From: Paragemmobacter amnigenus
GTDB lineage: Bacteria > Pseudomonadota > Alphaproteobacteria > Rhodobacterales > Rhodobacteraceae
Direction of reading: 5' to 3'
NCBI RefSeq assembly: GCF_009908265.2
Contig: NZ_JAAATX020000002.1
Coordinates: 248,001-312,000 of the forward strand
Length of the DNA stretch: 64,000 nt
Shown: one piece after another, positions 56,195 through 62,929 of the stretch
Layout of the letters: each line of letters opens with the position of its first letter
How positions within the stretch are numbered: position 1 is the stretch's first letter
Notes under the pieces: model-generated
Told to the model about the DNA's origin: nothing
Database searches by the model: none
What the model saw: the letters and a program-made list of their open reading frames with translations, nothing else
Made by a program: the position numbers and the translations under genes

Positions 56195-57820
56195 ATGTCC
56201 AACGCATCGCTCGGCCCGACGGGCCATGTCGACAGTTTCGCGCGTGACAACCTGCCGCCTGCCGGCCAATGGCCCGATTTGCGGGTGGAGGGTTTCGACT
56301 ATCCCGACTGGCTGAACGCGGGGGTGGAACTGTCCGACCGTATGGTCGAGCGCGGCTTCGGCGATCATGTGGCGCTGATCGGCAATGGCCGGTCGCGCAC
56401 TTACAAGGAGATGACCGACTGGTCCAACCGCATCGCCCATGCGCTGGTCGAGGATTACGGGGTGAAACCCGGCAACCGTGTGCTGATCCGGTCGGCCAAC
56501 AACCCCGCGATGGTGGCCTGCTGGCTGGCCGCGACCAAGGCGGGGGCGGTGGTGGTCAACACCATGCCCATGCTGCGCGCGGGCGAGTTGGGAAAGATCG
56601 TCGACAAGGCGCAGATCACCCACGCCCTCTGCGACACCCGCCTGATGGAGGAACTGGTCGCCTGCCAGAAGGGATCCGCCTTCCTGAAAACGGTCGTGGG
56701 CTTTGACGGCACGGCGAACCATGACGCAGAACTGGACCGCATCGCCCTGAAGAAGCCCGTGAAATTCACCCCGCCACCCACGGGCCGCGATGACGTGGCG
56801 CTTCTGGGCTTCACCAGCGGCACCACGGGCGAGCCCAAGGCCACGATGCATTTCCACCGCGACCTGCTTATCATTGCGGACGGCTACGCGCGCGAGGTGC
56901 TGGGGGTGACGCCCGAGGATGTCTTCGTGGGCTCTCCGCCCTTGGCCTTCACCTTCGGCCTTGGCGGGCTTGCCATATTCCCCCTGCGCTTCGGTGCGGC
57001 GGCGGCGCTTCTGGAACAGGCCAGCCCGCCGAACATGGTGCAGATCATCGAGGAGCACCGCGCGACCGTCTGCTTCACCGCGCCGACCGCCTATCGCGTC
57101 ATGCTCAAGGCGATGGAAGAGGGCGCCGACCTGTCGTCGCTGCGCGCCGCCGTCAGCGCGGGCGAAACCCTGCCCGCTCCGGTCTACGAGGAATGGATGG
57201 CCAGGACCGGCAAGCCCATGCTCGATGGCATCGGCGCGACCGAGATGCTGCACATCTTCATCACCAACCGCTTCGACGACCACCACCCCGCCTGCACCGG
57301 CCGCCCCGTCACGGGATACGAGGCGCGCATCGTGGGCGAGGATATGGAGGAACTGCCGCGGGGCGAGGTCGGGCGGCTGGCGGTGCGCGGCCCCACCGGC
57401 TGCCGTTACATGGCAGATGACCGGCAGACGAAATATGTCCGCGACGGCTGGAACCTGACCGGCGACAGCTTCTGGCAGGACGAGGAGGGGCGCTTCCACT
57501 TTGCCGCCCGCTCGGACGACATGATCATCTCTTCAGGCTACAACATCGCGGGGCCCGAGGTGGAGGCGGCGCTCCTGTCCCATCCCGCAGTGCTGGAATG
57601 TGCCGTGGTGGGCACCCCGGACGAGGATCGCGGCCAGATCGTCGAGGCGCATGTGGTTCTGGCCGCAGGGCAGACGGGCGACGCGCTGATGGTCAAGCTG
57701 TTGCAGGATCATGTGAAAAAGGTCATTGCCCCCTACAAGTATCCCCGCCGCGTGGTCTTCACCGAGGCCCTGCCCAAGACGCAGACGGGCAAGATCCAGC
57801 GGTTCCGCCTGCGGACCTGA
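56195..57820 (+). CDS. Aryl-CoA ligase (benzoate/2-aminobenzoate-CoA ligase type)
   Basis: 541 residues, ANL superfamily. ATP motif GFTSGTTGEPKATMHFHRD, GIGATEMLHIF (A5), the GWNLTGDSFWQDEEGRFHF hinge (A7/A8) and the C-terminal catalytic Lys in LPKTQTGKIQRF. The overall pattern resembles 2-aminobenzoate- and benzoate-CoA ligases, so an aromatic or heteroaromatic carboxylate is the likely substrate. ATG 56195 follows GAGAGGAAGA. It closes the operon begun by the NicX-like gene. Confidence 0.85.
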   Translation: MSNASLGPTGHVDSFARDNLPPAGQWPDLRVEGFDYPDWLNAGVELSDRMVERGFGDHVALIGNGRSRTYKEMTDWSNRIAHALVEDYGVKPGNRVLIRSANNPAMVACWLAATKAGAVVVNTMPMLRAGELGKIVDKAQITHALCDTRLMEELVACQKGSAFLKTVVGFDGTANHDAELDRIALKKPVKFTPPPTGRDDVALLGFTSGTTGEPKATMHFHRDLLIIADGYAREVLGVTPEDVFVGSPPLAFTFGLGGLAIFPLRFGAAAALLEQASPPNMVQIIEEHRATVCFTAPTAYRVMLKAMEEGADLSSLRAAVSAGETLPAPVYEEWMARTGKPMLDGIGATEMLHIFITNRFDDHHPACTGRPVTGYEARIVGEDMEELPRGEVGRLAVRGPTGCRYMADDRQTKYVRDGWNLTGDSFWQDEEGRFHFAARSDDMIISSGYNIAGPEVEAALLSHPAVLECAVVGTPDEDRGQIVEAHVVLAAGQTGDALMVKLLQDHVKKVIAPYKYPRRVVFTEALPKTQTGKIQRFRLRT

Positions 57821-57895
57821 CACGGGACGGGACTTCCGCCTGCCGCCGCTTCGGTCCATGCTGGGCGACGGCGGGCACGGTGGCGGGGGGTAGTC

Positions 57896-58138
57896 TTGGC
57901 GGCGGAACGGTTCATCATCCGGGGCGATCTTGGCGCCGCGACCTTCCTTCCCTGGGTCCGTCGGCACATGGGCAAGCTTGGCCTGACGGGCGAACTGGGC
58001 CAGAGCGGCGAGGCGCTGGTGGAGTTGCGGGTCGAAGGCCCGCCCGACCTGATCGACGCGCTGGAGATGGGCGTGTCGCTGGGCCCGATCGAGGCCTGGG
58101 TCGAGTCGATAGAGCGCGCCCCCCTCAACAGCCTTTAG
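57896..58138 (+). CDS. Acylphosphatase-like small protein lacking catalytic residues
   Basis: 80 residues from TTG 57896 (GGGGGG about 6 bases upstream). It aligns with acylphosphatases across its length (RFIIRGDLGAATFLPWVRRHMGKLGLTGEL, then ELRVEGPPDLIDALEMG, GPIEAWVESIE). The catalytic Arg of the GxxGVxFR loop is Leu, and the Asn of the next strand is replaced by Gly/Gln. It may be a binding protein rather than an enzyme. It lies between the ligase gene and the Rieske operon. Confidence 0.55.
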   Translation: MAAERFIIRGDLGAATFLPWVRRHMGKLGLTGELGQSGEALVELRVEGPPDLIDALEMGVSLGPIEAWVESIERAPLNSL

Positions 58139-58162
58139 GGGCCGACCCCTCCGAATTCATTG

Positions 58163-58175
58163 ATCACATTGTGAT
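58163..58175. promoter_or_regulatory. 13-bp palindrome before the split-Rieske operon
   Basis: ATCACA-T-TGTGAT is a perfect odd palindrome 137 bp before the Rieske gene ATG 58313. The flanking DNA is AT-richer than elsewhere (GAATTCATTGATCACATTGTGATGCTTTAT region), so a promoter is likely here. The binding protein is not encoded next to it; a GntR-type regulator would fit such a site. Confidence 0.45.
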
Positions 58176-58312
58176 GCTTTATCGGGCAGGCCGGTCTAGG
58201 ATTTGGGCAGGCGACCCGATTCCGTGCCGCAAACCCGCTCCTGACCCGCGAGGGCAGGACAAGGGGGCGGTGGCGGTTCTAGCTTCGGGTCCGTATGGGG
58301 TGGGAAGGCAGG

Positions 58313-58936
58313 ATGTCGATCATGTGGACGCCGGTCGCGCTGTCACGGGATGTGCCGCCGCTTGTGGTGCTGCCCGTGGTGGCGGGGGGCCGCGAACTGG
58401 CACTGTGGCGCAGCGCGTCGGGACGGATCGCGGCATGGGCGGACCGCTGCCCGCATCGCGGGATGCGCCTGTCGCACGGTTTCGTGCGGGGCGAGGCTTT
58501 GTCCTGCATCTATCACGGCTGGAGCTATGGCGCGGCGGGCAACTGCCTGCGCATCCCTGCCCATCCCGATCTGGAACCGCCCGAGACGATCCGCGTGGCC
58601 GTCCATGTCGCGGCCGAGGCGGGCGGGCTGATCTGGGTTGCCCCCTCTGCACCCGAGGCGCCCCCGCCCGATCCGGGCGCGCTGCAACCGCTGCGGTCGC
58701 TGACGGTCGAGGCGGGCACGGCGGCGGTGCTGTCTTTGGCCGGTCTGGCGGGTGACACCCTTGCGCGCGGCCACCTTGCGGGGGTCGAGGTCACGGTGGC
58801 CGTCCAGCCGATCGGTCCGGCGCGCTGTGCGCTGCATGTGCTGACCGGTGCGGCGGGGGCGGCAGAGCGGATCGCCCTGTCGCGCGAACTGGACGCACTG
58901 CGGCGGCGGGCGGAAGCGGGGGAGATGGCGGCATGA
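58313..58936 (+). CDS. Stand-alone Rieske [2Fe-2S] protein without catalytic iron site
   Basis: 207 residues from ATG 58313 (AAGG 4 bases upstream; ATG 58295 and 58322 are alternatives). Residues about 1-110 are a Rieske domain of the VanA/Ndm oxygenase kind: Cys46-x-His48, then 16 residues, then Cys65-x2-His68 (CIYHGWSYG). The C-terminal 95 residues keep a short strand-rich stretch like the end of an oxygenase catalytic domain (VTVAVQPIGPARCALHVL) but no D-x2-H-x4-H site. It probably carries electrons to the next gene product; its stop overlaps that gene by ATGA. Confidence 0.85.
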   Translation: MSIMWTPVALSRDVPPLVVLPVVAGGRELALWRSASGRIAAWADRCPHRGMRLSHGFVRGEALSCIYHGWSYGAAGNCLRIPAHPDLEPPETIRVAVHVAAEAGGLIWVAPSAPEAPPPDPGALQPLRSLTVEAGTAAVLSLAGLAGDTLARGHLAGVEVTVAVQPIGPARCALHVLTGAAGAAERIALSRELDALRRRAEAGEMAA

Positions 58937-59778
58937 CAAGCGAAGCGATCCGCAACGAATGGTATCCCGTGGCGCTGGCCAGCCAGCTTGGCCCCGAAGG
59001 CCGCGACACGCGCCTTCTGGGCGAACCCATCCGCGTCGACTGGGCCGCCCAAGGCCGACCCCGCGTCCGTGCGGCGGACGGGCGCGAGATGGCCACCCGC
59101 CTGCGCTATGGCCACATCTGGGCCTGCCCCGGCACCCCCTCGCGCGAGCTGTTCGACATCCCCGAGGCCGACCAGCCCGGCCGCCGTCTGGTCGACGTGG
59201 GCGTCGTCCGCGTGAAATGCTCGCCCCTGCGCGCGGTGGAAAACTTCCTCGACATCGCGCATTTCCCCTTTGTCCACACAGACATCCTTGGCGCCGAACC
59301 GCATACCGAGGTGGGCAAGTACGACGTCGCCATCCGCGAGGAGGTGGACGAGGTCTGGGCGACCAAGGTGCATTTCTACCAGCCGCAGGCCGCCAAATCG
59401 GCGGCGGGCGGGATCACCACGGAATACATGTACCGCGTGCCCGCGCCGACCGTGTCGATCCTCTACAAGACCTGCCCTCCACGCCCCGGCGAATGGGATG
59501 TCATCACGCTCTTCGTCCAACCGCTGGAAGAAAACCTGTGCGAGGTCTGGCCGTGGATGGCGCTGTTTGATGACGAAACCCCGATGACCGACCTCATCCA
59601 CTTCCAGCAGACCATCTTCCTGCAGGACCGGTCCATCCTCGAAAACCAGCTGCCGCGCCTCCTGCCGCTGGATCCGGGGATGGAGATCCCGACGCGGGCG
59701 GACCTCACCTCCGTCGCCTATCGCCGCTGGCTCAAGCGGCGGGGCTATACCTATGGCGCGCAACTGGTGGCGGCATGA
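58933..59778 (+). CDS. Rieske-less mononuclear iron oxygenase (NdmC-like)
   Basis: 281 residues. The N-terminus RNEWYPVALASQLG looks like a Rieske oxygenase start, but the stretch that should hold CxH and CxxH is absent, jumping to TRLRYGHIWACPG. The catalytic domain is intact: N104-x2-D107-x2-H110-x4-H115 (ENFLDIAHFPFVH) and D232 in FLQDRSILENQ give the 2-His-1-Asp iron site with bridging Asp107. A lone catalytic domain served by a separate Rieske protein is the arrangement of NdmC in caffeine N7-demethylation. The GST-like gene follows with ATGA overlap. Confidence 0.82.
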   Translation: MTSEAIRNEWYPVALASQLGPEGRDTRLLGEPIRVDWAAQGRPRVRAADGREMATRLRYGHIWACPGTPSRELFDIPEADQPGRRLVDVGVVRVKCSPLRAVENFLDIAHFPFVHTDILGAEPHTEVGKYDVAIREEVDEVWATKVHFYQPQAAKSAAGGITTEYMYRVPAPTVSILYKTCPPRPGEWDVITLFVQPLEENLCEVWPWMALFDDETPMTDLIHFQQTIFLQDRSILENQLPRLLPLDPGMEIPTRADLTSVAYRRWLKRRGYTYGAQLVAA

Positions 59779-60422
59779 TCCTTTACGACTACGTCCTCAG
59801 CCCCGATTGCTACAAGGTCCGGCTCCTTGCCGCGCTGACGGGGGCCAAGATCACCCTGCGGGCGGTGGATTTCCACCCCGGCGCCGAACACCGCAAGCCG
59901 GAGTTCCTGAAGATCAACCCCGCCGGAACCATTCCGGTGATGGAGGAGGACGGTCTGGTCCTGACCGATTCCTCGGCGATCCTGACCTATGTCGCGGCCA
60001 AGGCGGGGCCTGAATGGCTGGGCGATGACGACGCGCGGATGCGCGCGCGGGTGGCGCAATGGCTCGCCTTCGCGCAGCGCCTGTCGGCCAGCATCGGCAA
60101 GGCGCGCACCCATGACATGCTGCAAAAGCCCGCCGACATAGACGCCTGCCGCGCTGGCGGCATCCAGTGCCTGCGCGAGATCGAGGCGGCGCTGGTCGAA
60201 CAGGATATCCTTGGCGCGCGCTTCCTCGCGGGCGACCGCCCGACGCTGGCCGACATCGCCTGCTTCCCCCATTCCATGCTCGCCCCCGATGGCGGCATCA
60301 GCGTGGATGCCTACCCCGCGATCCGCCTATGGACCCGCCGCATCCGCGCCCTTCCGGGCTTCGTCGAAATGCCGGGCATCCACCGCCTGCATGACCTGAA
60401 ACCCGAACCCGCAAAGGCATGA
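59775..60422 (+). CDS. Glutathione S-transferase-like protein, possible NdmE counterpart
   Basis: 215 residues. Thioredoxin-like N-domain (about 1-78: ILYDYVLSPDCYKVRLLAALTG, NPAGTIPVMEEDGLVLTDSSAIL) and helical C-domain with ADRPTLADIACFPH-type GST signature (GDRPTLADIACFPHSM). It overlaps the oxygenase and amidohydrolase genes by 4 bp each. In the NdmCDE demethylase a GST-like protein (NdmE) is needed for assembly rather than catalysis; the gene order suggests the same structural role here. Confidence 0.82.
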   Translation: MILYDYVLSPDCYKVRLLAALTGAKITLRAVDFHPGAEHRKPEFLKINPAGTIPVMEEDGLVLTDSSAILTYVAAKAGPEWLGDDDARMRARVAQWLAFAQRLSASIGKARTHDMLQKPADIDACRAGGIQCLREIEAALVEQDILGARFLAGDRPTLADIACFPHSMLAPDGGISVDAYPAIRLWTRRIRALPGFVEMPGIHRLHDLKPEPAKA

Positions 60423-61795
60423 CCATGGCCGGTTACCTGTTCAAGGGCTGCGCGGCAGTCGTCACCGATGCGGGGGCGGCGGATGGCGTGCTGCGCGACG
60501 TGGATCTGCTGGTGGAGGGCCCGGCCATCACCGCCATCGGCGCGGGCCTTTCCGCGCCGCAGGGGACCGAGGTGATCGATGCCCGTGGCATGTTCCTCTA
60601 TCCCGGTCTGGTGAACACCCATCACCACTTCTTCCAGACCTTCGTGCGCAACCGCGCCAACCTTGACTGGACGAAGCTGTCTGTCATCGAATGGCTGGAC
60701 CTGATCTATCCCATCTTCTCGCGCCTGACGGAGGACTGCTTCTACCACTCCTCCCTCACCGCCATGGCGGAACTGGCCAAGCATGGCTGCACCACCGCCT
60801 TTGACCACCAGTATAACTTCCCCCGCCATGCCGGAAAACGCATCGTCGACCGGCAGTTTCAGGCGGCGGCGAAGATCGGCCTGCGCTTCCATGCGGGACG
60901 CGGCGGGAACACCCTGCCGAAATCCCAAGGATCGACGATCCCGGACGAGATGCTGGAATCCACCGATGAATTCATCGCTGATTGCGCGCGCCTGATCGAC
61001 ACCTATCACGATGCGGGCCGCTTCAGCATGGGGCAGGTCGTGGTGTCGCCCTGCCAACCGGTGAACTGCCATCTGGACACATTCACCGAATCCGTCGCAC
61101 TGGCGCGTGACAAAGGCGTCTTCCTGCACAGCCATGTGGGCGAAGGCGAGAGCGAGGTCATCAAGGCCCGCCACGGGATGCGGACGGTCGACTATCTGGA
61201 AAAGATCGGCTTCTGCGGCCCCGATACCTTTTACGCCCATTGCTGGGAACTGACCGATGCCGAATTGCGCCAGTTGGCAGCCAGCGGCACGGGCGTCGCC
61301 CATTGCCCCGAACCCGTCTATCTGGTGGGGGCAGAGGTGACGGACATTCCCGCCATGGCCGCGTATGGCGTGCGCATCGGGCTGGGCTGCGACGGGGCGG
61401 CGTCGAACGACAATTCCAACCTGATGCACTGCATCCATTCGGCCTACATGCTGCAATGCCTCGTCGCGTCGAAACGCGCCCATCCCGTGCCCGACCCGCG
61501 GGATTTCCTCGCCTATACCACCACCGGCGGCGCGGCGCTGCTGGGGCGGTCCGACATCGGGCGTCTGGCCCCCGGCATGGCGGCAGACCTTTTCGCTATC
61601 GACACCCGCAAGATGGATTACGTGGGCACCCGCCACGACCCTGCCAGCCTGATCGCCAAGGTGGGCGTCGGCAGCCCCGTTGACCTGACCATGGTCAATG
61701 GCCGCATCGTCTGGGCCAAGGGCGAATTCCCCGGGCTGGACGAGGCCGAAATGGCCGCCGAGGCCGAGGCGGCGCTGGCAAAGATCGACTTCTAA
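60419..61795 (+). CDS. ATZ/TRZ-family amidohydrolase (purine-type deaminase)
   Basis: 458 residues (MAGYLF at 60425 is an alternative start). Metal-dependent hydrolase of the AtzA/TrzA/SsnA/8-oxoguanine deaminase group: LVNTHHHFFQTF (HxH metal site), FLHSHVGEGESE, FYAHCWEL and GLGCDGAASNDNSNLM with the catalytic Asp. Such enzymes remove an amino or substituted amino group from purines, pyrimidines or triazines. With a BMP importer next to it and an NdmC-like oxygenase before it, deamination of a methylated guanine is a reasonable guess. Confidence 0.85.
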   Translation: MTMAGYLFKGCAAVVTDAGAADGVLRDVDLLVEGPAITAIGAGLSAPQGTEVIDARGMFLYPGLVNTHHHFFQTFVRNRANLDWTKLSVIEWLDLIYPIFSRLTEDCFYHSSLTAMAELAKHGCTTAFDHQYNFPRHAGKRIVDRQFQAAAKIGLRFHAGRGGNTLPKSQGSTIPDEMLESTDEFIADCARLIDTYHDAGRFSMGQVVVSPCQPVNCHLDTFTESVALARDKGVFLHSHVGEGESEVIKARHGMRTVDYLEKIGFCGPDTFYAHCWELTDAELRQLAASGTGVAHCPEPVYLVGAEVTDIPAMAAYGVRIGLGCDGAASNDNSNLMHCIHSAYMLQCLVASKRAHPVPDPRDFLAYTTTGGAALLGRSDIGRLAPGMAADLFAIDTRKMDYVGTRHDPASLIAKVGVGSPVDLTMVNGRIVWAKGEFPGLDEAEMAAEAEAALAKIDF

Positions 61796-61825
61796 CCAAC
61801 AATAACAGACCAACAGGAGAGACAT

Positions 61826-62920
61826 ATGAACATGATCGCAAGACGGACCTTCCTGCAGACATCGGCCCTTGCCGCCGTTGCTGCCGCCATCGGCGCGCGC
61901 GGGGCCTCCGCGCAGGAACCGCTGGGCATCGCGCTGGTGCTGCCTTCGCCCCTTGGCGATGTGGGCTGGTCGCATACGCTGGCGGCGGGGCTTGACCCGG
62001 TGAAGGCCGCCTATGGCGATGCGGTCAAGATCACGCTGCTGGAAAACATCGCCGAAGGCCCCGATGCCGACCGCATCATGAACAAGGCGGTGGCCGACGG
62101 GAACAAGGTCCTGATCGCGGGCTCCTTCGGCTATCAGAACGGCGCGATGCAGATTGCCAAGCGCGACCCGTCGGTGACGGTGCTGCACGCCTCGGGCTTC
62201 ATGGTGGCCCCCAACTTCTCGCCCTTCGCGGCCAAGTATTTCCAGGGCACCTACCTGCTGGGCATGGCGGCGGCGGCGCTGTCCAAGACGGGCAAGCTCG
62301 GCTCCGTCTCGGCCTTCGCGATTCCGGAACTCATCACTTCGGTCAATGCCTTCACGCTGGGCGCGCAGGCGGTCAATCCGGATGTGGAAGTGTCGGTCGT
62401 CTGGGTGAACACCTGGTTCGACCCCGCCAAGGAGCAAGAGGCTGCCAAGGCCCTGATCGCGCAGGGCTGCGACGTGATCTTCTCGAACGCGCAGGACACG
62501 CCCTCGGTCATCGCGGCCTGCGAAGAGGCGGGGGTCTACGCCTTCAACCTCAACTCCTCGATGAAGTCCTACGCACCGACCAGATACCTCGGCTGCGTCG
62601 CCACCGACTGGTCGCCCTTCTTCAAGGCGTCCGTCGATGCGCATCTGGCGGGCAATTTCGTGGGCGCCAACGCCTTCCTCGGCGTGGCCGATCAGGTGGT
62701 CGAGGTGGTGGACTGGTCGCCCGACATTCCGGCCGACATCATGGCCAGGATCACCGAGACCGAGGCGAAGATCGCCGACGGCAGCTTTACCCCCTTCACC
62801 GGCCCGATCACCAAGGCCGATGACAGCGAGGGTGTGGCCGCAGGCGCATCCATGGGGGATGCCGAGATCGTGGCGATGGACTGGCACGTGAAGGGCGTCG
62901 TGACGCCGCTGCCGCAGTAA
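61826..62920 (+). CDS. BMP-family ABC transporter substrate-binding protein
   Basis: 364 residues. A twin-arginine-like leader (R6-R7-T-F-L, hydrophobic to about 22) ends in ASA29/Q30, so export to the periplasm is expected. The mature part has the Bmp/Med fold: IALVLPSPLGDVGWSHTLAAGLDPV, ILIAGSFGYQ, YFQGTYLLGMAAA, GCDVIFSNAQDTPSVI. BMP proteins bind nucleosides, purines and related compounds. The gene follows the amidohydrolase by 30 bp with AGGAGAG before ATG. Confidence 0.9.
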   Translation: MNMIARRTFLQTSALAAVAAAIGARGASAQEPLGIALVLPSPLGDVGWSHTLAAGLDPVKAAYGDAVKITLLENIAEGPDADRIMNKAVADGNKVLIAGSFGYQNGAMQIAKRDPSVTVLHASGFMVAPNFSPFAAKYFQGTYLLGMAAAALSKTGKLGSVSAFAIPELITSVNAFTLGAQAVNPDVEVSVVWVNTWFDPAKEQEAAKALIAQGCDVIFSNAQDTPSVIAACEEAGVYAFNLNSSMKSYAPTRYLGCVATDWSPFFKASVDAHLAGNFVGANAFLGVADQVVEVVDWSPDIPADIMARITETEAKIADGSFTPFTGPITKADDSEGVAAGASMGDAEIVAMDWHVKGVVTPLPQ

Positions 62921-62929
62921 GGGCGGCCC

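Noticed and set aside
58933-59778. Frameshift or deletion artefact as the cause of the missing Rieske motif
   Set aside because: The frame is continuous, both neighbours overlap by ATGA, and the preceding gene supplies exactly the missing domain, which argues for a real split rather than an error.
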